NCBI GenBank assembly: GCA_013146195.2
Contig: CM028384.1
Coordinates: forward strand, 76,046,728-76,110,727
DNA length: 64,000 nucleotides
Origin: Codonopsis lanceolata
Taxonomy: Eukaryota > Streptophyta > Magnoliopsida > Asterales > Campanulaceae
Direction: 5' to 3'
How positions within the stretch are numbered: the stretch's first letter is position 1; each line of letters begins with the position of its first letter. A program made the translations under genes and the position numbers. Below, piece after piece: positions 1 through 10,519 of this stretch. The notes beneath the pieces are model-generated. The model made no database searches, was not told where the DNA came from, and saw only the letters and a list, made by a program, of their open reading frames with translations.

Positions 1-485
1 GTTCTAAATAATTTGAAATGAAATACTCAAGGTTTTGCCTAAACAATAACTAGAGAGAAATATTCAATGAGAAATATCTAGCTAAAGTTTTCTTGAAGAC
101 AACGCCTGAGAGATTGTGAGTAGAAGGTTTCTTGACTTCAAAAATTGTTGTCTTCACAAATGCTTCCAATGGGTATTTATAGATAGTCTTCAAAAGCAAC
201 CCGTTAGGAACACATTTGAATTTGAAAATGTGTTATGGCGAGGCAAGATCTCAAAGGATCTTGTGAGATATTATATGGCAGATATCTACCAAAAACACAA
301 AGTAGGAAAAAGTTAGTACAAGTGTATGATCAATCAAATAAGGAAAGATAAACTAACACTTAAATACGTAGATCGGTGAGATAAGTGGTCGACAAAAATG
401 ATATTCGACCAAATATAATCTATTTTTCTGGTCGACAATCAAGTGGAATGTTTTTAAGCAAATCTTTTAAGTGCAAGATTCAACA
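1..485 (-). repeat. copia LTR copy 1 (partial, 3' LTR of body 1)
   Basis: The sequence is nearly identical to 11064-11553 and 16880-17376. It ends with GATTCAACA, which is TGTTGAATC read on the minus strand. The window starts inside the LTR, so about 550 bases are missing. Right of position 485 comes the purine tract of the internal region, which marks this as a 3' LTR. Several sites around 365-440 differ from copy 3 only where copy 3 has CAG or CTG. Confidence 0.9.
174..181 (-). promoter_or_regulatory. TATA box of copia LTR copy 1
   Basis: The plus strand reads TATTTATA, so the minus strand carries TATAAATA within CTATCTATAAATACCC. The same motif is conserved in the other two LTR copies at 11235-11242 and 17054-17061. 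It is the only strong TATA match in the LTR and would drive minus-strand transcription. Promoter function is inferred from motif and position. Confidence 0.6.
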
Positions 486-499
486 ATCTCCTCCTATTT
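486..499 (-). other. polypurine tract of body 1
   Basis: On the minus strand AAATAGGAGGAGAT sits directly upstream of the LTR start TGTTGAATC. This is the expected place and composition for the primer of plus-strand DNA synthesis. A near-identical tract flanks LTR copy 2 at 11554 onward. Confidence 0.75.
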
Positions 500-990
500 G
501 CTTAAAACCATTCACTTGAAAGCGTAAAGCCAAAAACTTTTAAAGATCCCGCAAAATTTATGTTAGTACCACAAGCATAATGTGATGAGAAATAGCGAAA
601 ACATTAAGAATAATGCCCAATGTAAGAGGTACAAGTAAAACAAGAGTTTAAAAGAGTTTGTTCATAGTAAAGAGAGAGATGAAATGTCCAATAGGCCGAT
701 GTGGATCCTTCGCTTGTTTTGGTTGCTTCAACCGATGGACCAACTTCATTTTCGCTTTAGCTTTCCTTGCACTTGTTCCTGCTCGCTTGAGTTTCTCCTT
801 CGCCATGGTTGGGGCTCGCTTGGGTCTCTTGTGCTTCGTGTTCTCGGTTCTTTTTCAAGATTTTCTTCGCAATGTCGCCTTCAGTGTCACGATCGCATCG
901 CCTTTAGTCGTTGCCTGAGAATCTGATTTTCAGCCATGTAAGCATCACCGAGCCGCTTCTTCTCCTCCCGAATGGTTTGAAGCAGCCGCT
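500..990 (-). other. non-coding 3' region of copia body 1
   Basis: This stretch between the ORF3 stop and the polypurine tract holds no convincing coding frame. It is repeated at 11568-12050 in body 2. The two copies differ in many small indels between about 690 and 950, so ORF calls here are unreliable. Confidence 0.6.
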
Positions 991-3080
991 TCAAAGATTG
1001 AAGGCACGGTTGGACCACTCTTGTTGGTAGAGTAAGATAGTCCTCCAGTCATCCATATGGGCCTCACGAGGAGCACCAGCAGCAATGGCAGCTTGTACCT
1101 CGGTGGTAATGATCTGGGTGAGGTTTGGAAGCAGAGAGGCAACTTGCTGTTGAAGTGTAGCAATCTGATGTGTCTGACGTGTAAATGCTGACTTCATATG
1201 CAAATGATGAGTATATAAAAGGTCGAGCTTAGATGACAGAGACAGAGAACCAGAGGTGGCAGAATCTTGAGCAGGTGGATGAGAGGGTTCAGGTTCATTT
1301 GAGAATAGCTGATGGGTGTGAATATCAGCATCCTCAGGGTCAGGGGGGAAGAAAACATCCATGGGGTAGGCTGGGATTTGGGCTTCTGGCTCAGGTGAAG
1401 GGGTAGGCATATCTTCAGGAAAGATGATTTTGGTGCCAGTAGGACGAAGCAAAGCCTTGGAGATAATCTGTCTTTGTTTGCGGGCTTTCCTACTGGCCAA
1501 CTGTGAGGGGCTGAGAAGAGACTCATCCTCAGATGTGGACTTGGATGAATCAGATGAAGAGCCTAAGGCAGTGTGGTCTAGAGATTTTTCAGAGGAGAGG
1601 GAATCATCAGCTTCTTCTATGGAGGGCTCAGGTTGAGTAGGTTTGAAGGTAGACACAGGACTGACTGAAAGAGTGTGGGATGTGTGAAGCGAGAGATCAG
1701 GCAGAATAAGCAGAGGGGAGGCTTGGTTTGGGTGAGAGGGTATGTCAGCTGTGGGAAGAGGAAGAGAAGCAGCTGCAGTGTCAGCTGAAGAGATAAGGAT
1801 AGCAGCTGATACCACAGGTGCAACTGACACAGTGGGAATTGAGGCAGGGATGGTATCAGTCAAAGGAAGAATGGGAAGAGGTGTGGTGACTGACACAAGT
1901 GGCATTTGTTGGGGAATGGCTGACACAGCTGGAGCAGGAGTGGAAGTGACTGACACTGGTGTGATGGAAGGCAGAGTGACTGACAAGGCTGGAACTGATG
2001 GAAGAGTAACTGGAAGAGGAATTGAAGGTTGAGGAGCTGGGACTGATGTAGGTAAAGTGGGGAGAGCAATAGTTGTAGGTGGAATGGAGGATGAGGCATC
2101 AATGGTTGGAGTGAAGGAGGGAAGAGAGATAGGTTGCAGAGTTGAGGTGGAGATGGCTATGGGTGCAGCTGAGGTAACAACTGGAATGGTTGTGGCTGAC
2201 ACAACAAATGGAACAGCTGAAGGAGTGATATGAGGAACAGTGGGTATGGATTCAGTAATCAAAGGGGCTGGTTGTCTTGACATAGCATCTGGAAAAGCTG
2301 TGTCCATGGAAGCTCCTCCTGGCATGGAGGCCATCCGTCTGTGTAATTCTATATAGGCTTGGTTTGCAGATTTATCGCATCCCGACATATTTATTGGCGC
2401 TCTCGATCCGGCTAACTTGGCTGGGTCCACAGTTGGTTGTTCCCAATCCTGGTTAAGGTCATCATCTTCTAGCAGTGCAAGTCTGCCAACCAGGAAGGGA
2501 TCATTTGAGGGAAGAGAGGGTAATTCATGGACCTTGTTATACATTGTCCGCACTAAAGTATACTCATCTTGAACAAATCTATCATTAGAGAGATAGAATC
2601 TGTTCCAGAGCAGAGGGAGAGGGTCAAAATACTTGCCATAATTGGCTACTAAGTCTTCTTGGCTGAGGTTAGGAGTGACAGGATATAAGACATAGGGTCT
2701 CCTTTTGAGATTATGGTCAATGTATTTGATTGGGTTGACAGGAGGCTTGTCAGTTTTCTTCTCCTCATGGAAAGAGAGGAGAAACTGAACGAAATATGGT
2801 AAATGGTCTATAGGGAAGACCCAGTTTGGAGGAATTGGAACGGGATTAGCTTGGTAATAGGAATGCCTAGGATGGAAAGTAGGATTCCTAATTGGAGGGA
2901 AAAACTTAATGGGAGCAGTATTGGGTGACCTAGGATCAGAAGGGGGAGAAATGGGAGCAGGATCAGTTGCAGTAGTAGGGGAGAAAGGAACAAAGGTACC
3001 TGGATTGAGCTCAGGATTCCTTCTCTGTCTCTTTGCAGCAAGATCACCGCCGCTGTTAGTCTCCTCCTCCTTGGTTGCCT
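991..3080 (-). CDS. ORF3 C-terminal part (envelope-position protein of Sirevirus-like copia element)
   Basis: A long minus-strand frame stays open from about 3080 to a stop at 991. The ATG at 2553 is internal, because the same frame continues upstream through a Lys/Glu-rich segment with a KRQRR basic cluster, then a Pro-rich segment, then a conserved-looking block (around residues HEEKKTDKPPVNPIKY). Downstream is a long Pro/Ser/Thr/Val-rich low-complexity region with repeated TLPS/PVSV-type motifs, an acidic Ser-rich stretch, and a predicted coiled coil near the C terminus (HQIATLQQQVASLL). I do not recognise an enzymatic domain. In Sireviruses an ORF in this position is often called envelope-like, but I see no clear signal peptide or transmembrane anchor, so a membrane role is unproven. 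The frame breaks at about 3090-3240, in a stretch rich in CG where CAG/CTG would be expected. Confidence 0.65.
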
Positions 3081-3234
3081 TCTTTCAGTGATTTCAGCCT
3101 CTTGCATATCACCGGCCGACCAATCGCCGCAGTGCATTTTCACCGACCCCGACCGACCTTCTTGGTCGACCACCGACCGACCCTTGGTGGTCGAACTCGT
3201 TGGTCGAACACTTGGTCAACTTCGCCGACCATCA

Positions 3235-4055
3235 TCACCGGCCGATCGATGATACAGCCGTGAGGGCTTGGGTCCTTGTCCTTCTTGACCTCCTGCTTGA
3301 CTGAGCTGGTGGTGCCTCCTGACCAAATCTGCTAGAAATACTAGCTCTCCTGATATCAGCAGCAACATACTTCTTGACCTTGACAGGTTCAAGGTCACCA
3401 ATGTTGATAAGCATATGCTGAAAAGCAGGAATGGACCGAAGGAAATGATTGATTATCAGGTGATGAGTGAGCCTAGGATTTCCAGATTCCATGTTCTCCT
3501 TGTACTTTGCAATGTTCACCTTTACACACTCCACCAGTATAGCTCCCCAGTTCATCTCACAGTTCTCCACAATTCCTTCCATAAGGAACATCTGAGCCTC
3601 AGTAATCTTATCATGACCACCAGACTTGATTATCAGGCATTTGTCTATCACTGTGGCTAGGGCATAATGAAGAGGAGCAAATCGATGCTTGTGCAAAAGC
3701 AAGCTCAACCGAACCTCACCCCTCATGGTAATCCACCCACTGGGTGCTCGGCAGGAATGGTGTAGGTTGTAGAGCCGTCGTCATAAAGGCCGGGAAAAGC
3801 AGCAGAGATGGTTTCCGAGTCAAAAACTATGGGGACTCCTCTGATATTACCTATGAGTGAAAATGGGTCGGCTGGGTTTTCCTCCATACCCATGAAAAAC
3901 TCTTCAGTTAACTGGCAACTGAAGGTTCGAATGTTGAAGGCGAGCAGAGGTAAAAGTCCATTTGCAGTGAGTAAATGGATCAATTCAAGCCCTAGTGGTT
4001 CTTCATTCAGAGATATCACATCGAGAAGGCATCCAACTGCTGGATTCAAAGCCAT
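3235..4055 (-). pseudogene. ORF3 N-terminal part, two overlapping frames
   Basis: The first frame begins at ATG 4055 (MALNPAVG) and ends at 3723. The second starts at 3726 and runs to 3235, overlapping as ATGA. The first contains GVPIVFDSETISAAFPGL, similar in pattern to the 'putative plant transposon protein' domain seen in ORFs of plant copia elements. The second has a helical block ending near HHLIINHFLRSIPAF that fits the same family. The two frames probably form one N-terminal domain split by a one-base frameshift. They lead into the Pro-rich C-terminal part of ORF3. Whether the overlap is biological or an assembly error cannot be told from this sequence. Confidence 0.55.
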
Positions 4056-4885
4056 TTCCTGAAATAATTAACAAATATGTTAAGAACTTTTGAAAACAAA
4101 AGAAAGAAGAAGGATTTGAGAGAAATGGAGAGTACCGAAAAATTCTAGGGTTAGGGTTTGAGTGAAGAAGGATTTTTGAAGAAGACGAAGTTTGTAGAGA
4201 GAAAGATTTTAGAGAGAGAAAGAGGTAAGTGAAAAGTAAGAGAGTGAGTGTGTTTTTAAAAGGGATCAGATACGTACGGACTCTTATAGTGGGTTTTAAA
4301 AGCGAAGATATGTAGTGTAGTGATAAAGTACACATAATTTTGGTTTTTGTGATAAAAATAGCAATTTATGACAGATAGTCATTATCACAATGATGAGCCG
4401 TTTTGTGTGAAAACACGTCATTTCAACCGCCGAGTTGGTGGGATAGTGGAAAGGTCGCTTTTGGCTTTTCAAGAAAGTTTCATGAAGTTCCAAGGAAAAT
4501 AAATGGCGGGAAATAAATGAGGAATTTAAAATAAATTATAGATTAAGTTTTAGCTGAGATACGATCAGCTTTGACTTAAGGCTTAGAGACTACCCGACAA
4601 AGGATCGTTAATCATGTTTGTCACCGAAATATAGATATGTCACTAATGTTTGTCGCCATCGGCCGACATTTTTAATTCAATCAAGGAATGAAGAGAAGTT
4701 TTGTCAGCTGAAGATTGTCAGCTGAGAAGCTTTGTTGCACATGAGCTTCATGTGTCAGCTACTGGCTGACAAATGCTTCCTTGTTCTACTGGCTGACAAA
4801 TACTTGCTTGCTGATATAAATTGTCAGCTTGATACATAAAACTGAAGCATACCCTGCACATTTTAGACAATCCAAATACATCTTT
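4056..4885 (-). other. spacer between copia pol and ORF3
   Basis: About 830 bases separate the end of pol (4886) from the ORF3 start (4055). The stretch holds no supported coding frame. From 4690 to 4830 the hexamer GTCAGC or its complement GCTGAC occurs many times, a motif also dense in the LTR and in part of gag. A spacer here would be expected to hold signals for ORF3 expression such as a splice acceptor or internal promoter, but I could not identify one. Confidence 0.5.
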
Positions 4886-5524
4886 CTATGACATTATAAG
4901 CATTCCTAATTCTCCTCTTAAGAATTCAAATCTGTCAGCTTTCAAGGCTTTTGTAAAAATGTCAGCTAATTGAAATTCAGTAGGAACATATTCTAACTGA
5001 ACATTTCCTTTTTCAACATGATCTTTTAAAAAATGATATCTGATGTCTATGTGCTTGGTTTTAGAATGCATGACAGGGTTTTTAGAAACTGATATAGCAG
5101 ATGTATTATCACAATAAATAGGGCAGGTTCCCATAGGCATCTCATAATCCAATAGCTGTTTCATCCAAAGAATTGAGAGAACAACAGCTTCCAAAGAAGA
5201 ATATATTCAGAGTTGAAGTGGAAACCGAAGCTTGCTTTTTGCATGCCCATGAGACCGCCTGCTTTCCAAGGAACCGACATGTTCCACTGGGTGCTTTTTC
5301 TATTAACTGGCAAGCGGCAAGGTCACAATCGGAATATCCGGTTAGATTAAAAGAAAGTCTCTGGGATACCAAATGCCAAACTTTTCAATATCAATTAAAT
5401 ATCTAATGATTCTTTTGCCGCAATCATATGAGATTCCTTAGGATTAGCTTGAAAACGAGCACATATACATACCGCAAACATGATATCCGGTCCGCTACTA
5501 GCGCTAAATAAAGAAGGGATCCAA
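4886..5524 (-). pseudogene. copia pol: RNase H region, body 1
   Basis: The frame 5194-4886 has the C-terminal half of a copia RNase H: a CDNTSAISVSKNPVMHSKTK motif with the catalytic-type Asp and Asn, KHIDIRYHFLKDHV, then TEFQLADIFTKAL near the C terminus. The stop at 4886 gives a typical copia pol ending. The N-terminal half of RNase H (5142-5524) is present, but its frame is broken. A GYSDCDLAA segment (usually YSDSDWAG) and SWACKKQASVSTST are visible. The breaks lie where CTG/CAG codons would be expected, so this may be sequence error rather than decay. Confidence 0.75.
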
Positions 5525-7270
5525 CTATACCTCTGCACTCGCTTGTATTAACGGCTTACCCTTTTCATCGCTGACTAGATGACATTCAACTCCCATTGGA
5601 GTGTTTGCTGAATTGGCTTCTTGAAGATTGTATTTCTTGATCAGCTCTCTAGTGTATTTAGATTGATGGATAAAAATTCCTTCCTCAGTTTGCTTGATTT
5701 GCAAACCTAAGAAGTAAGTTAGTTCTCCCATCATACTCATCTCAAACTTTCCTTTCATAAGATGCTCAAATCTCTTGCACAAAATTTCATTAGTAGATCC
5801 AAAAATAATATCATCAACATAAATTTGAACTAGTAAAATATTACCTTTGTGCTTTAAAGAGAAAAGAGTAGTATCGATTTTACCTCTTTGAAATCCTTTT
5901 TCCATAAGGAATTTGGATAGGGTTTCATACCATGCTCTTGGTGCTTGCTTAAGACCATAAAGAGCCTTTCTTAGCTTGTAAACATGGTCCTTCTTTTTAA
6001 GATCAATGAAACCAGGAGGTTGCTCAACAAATACTTGTTCTTGAAGATCTCCATTCAAGAATGCACTTTTTACATCCATTTGGTATACCTTGAAGTCCTT
6101 GAAGGTTGCATAAGCAAGGAATAATCTAATGGCTTCAAGTCTTGCTACAGGAGCAAAAGTTTGATCATAGTCAATGCCCTCCTCCTGTCTATATCCTTGG
6201 GCTACTAACCTTGCTTTATTTCTTGTAACATTTCCATCTTCATCCAACTTGTTTCTGAACACCCATTTAGTTCCAATGACTTGTTGATCTGTGGGTCTAG
6301 GCACAAGCTCCCAAACTTTACATCTTTCAAACTGATTCAGCTCTTCTTGCATGGCCTCAATCCACTGAGGGTCTTCCAAGGCTTCATCAATCTTTTTGGG
6401 TTCAATGGAAGAGACAAAGGCATGAGAATCAAGAGTTTCATTTCTGGAGCTACTTCTGGTTCTTAGACCAGCAAAGGGATCTCCAATGATATTTGAAACT
6501 GGATGATGTCTAGCTTCCCTAATTTCCTTAGGAAGATCTGCAAGAGGCTCAGTTTGTAAAGGTAGAGATGGGTGAATGTCAGTTGACTGAATGGTTTCAG
6601 AATTAAGAGTGTCAGCTGTCTGATCTAATAATATAGGGTTAAGATTGTCACCTGGCTGAAGGTTGTTAGCCTGCTGAGGTTCATTCTGAATATCTATATT
6701 TTCTGTAGGAGGAGTTGAAGATGAAGGATTGTTTTGAATTGATCCTGTACTGTTTCCTGTCTCAAATATTTCAAAATTGTTAGTAACATCAGGAGTCTTA
6801 CAAGACTCAAATAAACTTGATTCATCAAAAGTAACATGCATAGATTCAACAATTACTTGAGTTTTTCTATTATAAACTCTATAAGCTTTACTATGCTTGG
6901 CATAACCAACAAAAATACCTTCATCAGCTTTTTCATCAAATTTACCTCTGTAATCTCCACCATTGTAGTGAATGAAGCATTTGCACCCAAAGATTTTAAA
7001 GAAAGCAATGTTAGGTGTTCTGCCTCTCCATATTTCATAGGGAGTCTTACCATGAAACTTATTTATGAGAGATCTGTTTTGAGTAAAACATGCTGTGTTG
7101 ACAGCTTCTGCCCAAAAATATTTTGGTAATTTTGCTTCAGCTATCATTGTTTTACCAGCTTCAATCAGAGTCCTGTTCTTCCTTTCGCCTACTACCATTT
7201 TGCCGAGGTGTTCTAATCGCCGAAAAGTTATGATCAATTCCATGATCATCACAAGATGTGTCCATCCCAA
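5525..7270 (-). CDS. copia pol: integrase C-terminal part and reverse transcriptase, body 1
   Basis: A 581-codon frame open on both sides. Residues ~25-160 are integrase C-terminal sequence (KTPYEIWRGRTPN, then FGCKCFIHYN and DEGIFVGYAKHSKAYRVYN). Residues ~160-300 are a variable linker rich in Asn, Gln and Pro. From about residue 300 comes a complete copia RT: EALEDPQWIEAMQEEL, GTKWVFRNKLDEDG, NKARLVAQGY, FAPVARLEAIRLFLA, QMDVKSAFLNGDL, YGLKQAPRAWYE and catalytic IYVDDIIFG at about residue 480, then YFLGLQIKQ. Both catalytic Asp regions of RT are intact. The N-terminal ~25 residues do not match the family because the frame is disturbed upstream of about 7190. The codon start is therefore arbitrary. 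Confidence 0.9.
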   Translation of the reverse strand: MGWTHLVMIMELIITFRRLEHLGKMVVGERKNRTLIEAGKTMIAEAKLPKYFWAEAVNTACFTQNRSLINKFHGKTPYEIWRGRTPNIAFFKIFGCKCFIHYNGGDYRGKFDEKADEGIFVGYAKHSKAYRVYNRKTQVIVESMHVTFDESSLFESCKTPDVTNNFEIFETGNSTGSIQNNPSSSTPPTENIDIQNEPQQANNLQPGDNLNPILLDQTADTLNSETIQSTDIHPSLPLQTEPLADLPKEIREARHHPVSNIIGDPFAGLRTRSSSRNETLDSHAFVSSIEPKKIDEALEDPQWIEAMQEELNQFERCKVWELVPRPTDQQVIGTKWVFRNKLDEDGNVTRNKARLVAQGYRQEEGIDYDQTFAPVARLEAIRLFLAYATFKDFKVYQMDVKSAFLNGDLQEQVFVEQPPGFIDLKKKDHVYKLRKALYGLKQAPRAWYETLSKFLMEKGFQRGKIDTTLFSLKHKGNILLVQIYVDDIIFGSTNEILCKRFEHLMKGKFEMSMMGELTYFLGLQIKQTEEGIFIHQSKYTRELIKKYNLQEANSANTPMGVECHLVSDEKGKPLIQASAEV

Positions 7271-8098
7271 GATTTTTGAATTCGTACCATTGTCGATCTA
7301 ACACTTATAATCTCACATTCCTTTGAGTTTGAAGATTTCTGAATAGTGAAGTGAGAATGCTGTAAGTTTCATCTTTGGATTGCATCATTTCAACCCAAGT
7401 ATATCTGGAGTAGTCATCCACAACAACTAAAGTATACCTGTTTCCTCCTAAGCTTGCAGTGGTTACAGGGCCAAATAAATCCATGTGTAAAAGCTCAAGA
7501 GTTCTTTTGGTAGAAAGACATGGTTTTGGTTTAAACGAGGTTTTTGTTATTTTTCCCAAAATACAAGCATCACATTTTTGTCAAGAGGAAAATTTATGGA
7601 TGGCAAACCTTTTACCAAATCTCCTTTGAAAGTTTTGAAAGATACTTAAAGTTTAAATGTGAAAGTCTTTGTGCCAAAGCCATGAATTTTTGGAAATATT
7701 ATTTGCTACTAAACAAATTTGAGTATTGTTATCTAAAGAAAGTAAATCTATAGCAAAAACATTTCTTTTTCTTGAACCAGTGAGCAAAATTTCATTTGTG
7801 ATGCTATTTTTGATAAAACAATGTGTGGAGGAGAAAGAGCAACTTTCATACCTTTATCACGTAATTGTGAGATACTTAGAAGATTGTGTTTCGCACCTTG
7901 TACCAAAGAGACATTTTCAATTATTATAGATCCTCTGTTAATGGATCCATATCCAATAGTTTTTCCTTTTGAATTGTCTCCAAAAATTACAGAAGGTCCT
8001 TTTGCTGCAATAATGTTAGTAAGGAGTTCACCGATCCACCATGTGTCCGAGCATCCATCGCCTAATATCCATATGTCGCTTGAATGATCATCCGCCAT
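7271..8098 (-). pseudogene. copia pol: protease and integrase N-terminal region, body 1 (frame-broken)
   Basis: This matches 13035-13873 of body 2 but in pieces. 8098-7748 holds the protease and GAG-pre-integrase start, where the active-site block DSGCSRHMTG of body 2 is garbled. 7559-7305 holds the integrase core start (LLHMDLFGP, VVVDDYSRYTWVEM). The substrate would be the gag-pol polyprotein for protease and element cDNA for integrase. Compared with body 2, nearly all breaks fall at positions where body 2 has CAG or CTG, for example at 7190-7320 and 8025-8070. Confidence 0.75.
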
Positions 8099-10459
8099 TA
8101 AGCATACCTGAAATATGAATATTTAAATCATGGTACCCTTTATACTTTTGGGTCCAAAGGGTTAGTTTTCTTAGGTATCCAAACTTGCCTCGAAATTAGG
8201 CTTTTTAATTCGTCAAGAGGTTTAAATCTATATAAGCATTCATGTGTCCGATGACCAAAAGTAGAGCAAATATTACACTTGTGATAACCGTGTTTATCAC
8301 CATTTGAGGTGAATTCTTTGATTCCTTATGATTCAGCCTTAGAGGTCTTAGCAAAGAACAAAATTTATTGGCTTGAACTTGTCGCTTGCCTTTCTTCCGA
8401 ATCCTCCTCTTTTGTCGCCTAGTCGACATTTGTCGACGACATTTGTCGCTTGTTGAGTTAGTCGACCGATTTAGAGGTTTGTGACCGTAAGACCGACAAC
8501 CGTCATTGTTCACCTATCCTTTTGTTAATGTACCTCTTGTGCCGATTCATATTTCGGGATAAGTGAATGGCACAAAGATTATAGACCGATCCTTGTCCTT
8601 TTTCGTAATCTTAGGTTCACCTTTGACTGCCTCGATCTCACGCCTTCATCATCCTTTGAGTATCCAAGACCATGTTGGTCTTCATGATCTTTCTGTTGTC
8701 GATGATGGTTTCTACAAAGCAGCTTTTGACTTTGAGTAAGTGTCAACAACATTGGTCGGCCGAAGATTTCTTTCTACAAGGTCAAGAATTTGGGCATCCG
8801 AGATTTTTGCTTGAATCTCATATTTTTCATTGAGACTTTTCAAAGAATTTTTGTCGAACTTTGTAAAGCTCATTGATCTTTTGAAGCTCACAGCTTTCTT
8901 CGTAAATTCTTTTAAAATCACCGATAAAGAAACATGGATTCTTTTAAGTGTTTCAAACTTGGAATACATTTCTTGCATTTGTTCCAAAGAAATCATCAAC
9001 ACTTGAGTCAAGAATCTTCTCCTCCCGCCTTTTGAATCATGACTTATTTTAGCCCTTGGAGAAGTTGACTTGACTTTCTTTTCTCGGCCGACTTATGATT
9101 CCTTGTCCATAAAATCCATTTCCTATTTTTCTTAACCACAAACCGATCAGTTTGATGACCTTTGTCGCTTGGGGTTTGTAATAGGTGAGCTTGACACTCA
9201 TTTTCGCATCTTTGAATATTTTGGACTTGGAAACTCATTTTCTCGAATCATATATTGCCGATTCTCGCAACAAGACAAAGATTTGCTTCTTGCTCAAAAT
9301 CGCCAGATTCATCTTCGAACTGCTTTCAATCCAAGTTGCAAGATTTTGATCTTCAAAGAACTAAACCCTTTTGTTTTTCAAAATTTCGGGAGCTCTTTTG
9401 TAATACTCATTTTTGTAAAAGGACAATTTGAAGCAAAGTGACCAAAGCTTTCTACGCTTAAAGCACAACAGCTTTTTCTTTCTCAACCTTGTCTTCATTT
9501 GTTTTGAAGTAAGGCTTTTGAAAGTTTGAAGTAGATGGTTTTTGGAAGCTTGAAGAAGGTTTTTGAGGGTTTGATGAAGACTTTTGAAAGTTTGTCAAGG
9601 TTTTGAAAGTTCTTTTTAAAAGATTTAAACTTTCTAAATTGTCTAGCAAAAGCAAAGAAATTCATCTTCATCAAAGTCATCATCCGACAAGATGTAGAAG
9701 TTTTTGAAGTTTCTTCTTCACTTGAAGAGATATACCTTTAAAATTTTTCTCAATTTCTTGAGTTTTGAGAACTTCTTTTTCATAAATTTTTAGACTTGCA
9801 ACAAGACTACGTATATGAGTTTTGTTCAAGTCTCTAGCTTCCTTTATGGCGTGACTTTACATGCCATCTACTTCCCAAACTACTAAGAAAACGCATATTC
9901 AAATCTTTCATACTATAAACTTTACCAAGAGAAGAACATCTATTACTTACCTCGAGAAATCTGTCAGAGGCATTTTTTAAAGATTCTTTTGGGTCCTTCT
10001 TGAATGCATCAAATTCTTGTATGCAATCATACGCTTTGTTGTCCTTGGTATTCTCGATCTCCTTCTACATATTCTACAAGAGCATCCCAAATTTCCTTGG
10101 CGCTACCATATATCCGCTTGTAGTTTTCATCGTACAAAGACTTGACAGATATGTACAGCCGCATCCAAATTCATCAAGAATTTTGTCTTCCTCACCCATT
10201 CTCGATTGAGGTTTGAGGACATATTCTTCTTCTACAGAGCAAGAGGGTTTACAAGATCATCATCCGCAGCAGTAAGATTTACCAACTTTAGTATTGATTT
10301 TCATAGGTTGCATAGACCACCTCTTACACATTCCATCAATCGCTTATCTATATTGTTCATATATCTTGTAATTCTTTCCTTCCAAATATCAAAGTGATCT
10401 TCATCAAAAATGGGAACTTGAGTGACATTGTTTGATTGAAAAGCTTTTAGAGTTGCCAT
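8099..10459 (-). pseudogene. copia gag region, body 1 (frame-broken)
   Basis: The sequence is homologous to 13874-16272 of body 2, with gag ATG at 10459 (MATLKA). No frame longer than about 100 codons remains. Recognisable pieces are the Lys/Asn tract around 8205-8513 that ends in the second knuckle area, the coiled-coil-like segment at 8712-9011, and the Phe/Lys/Ser-rich stretch at 9458-9655. Most indels relative to body 2 fall on CAG/CTG sites. The copy is either heavily damaged or poorly called. Confidence 0.7.
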
Positions 10460-10505
10460 GATCGAGCTTTCAAGCCGTTAGGCTTGGAAAATAATTTTTC
10501 AAAAA

Positions 10506-10517
10506 GGCTCGATACCA
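10506..10517 (-). other. primer binding site of body 1 (one base missing)
   Basis: The minus strand reads TGGTATCGAGCC, two bases inside LTR copy 2. The initiator tRNA-Met site of plant copia elements is TGGTATCAGAGCC, which body 2 has intact. Here CAG has become CG. Because this site is nearly invariant, it acts as an internal control for the unusual CAG/CTG differences between the two bodies. Confidence 0.8.
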
Positions 10518-10519
10518 AT

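Noticed and set aside
1742..2032. Plus-strand Gly/Val/Thr-rich ORF
   Set aside because: Shadow of the low-complexity part of ORF3, which is on the minus strand.
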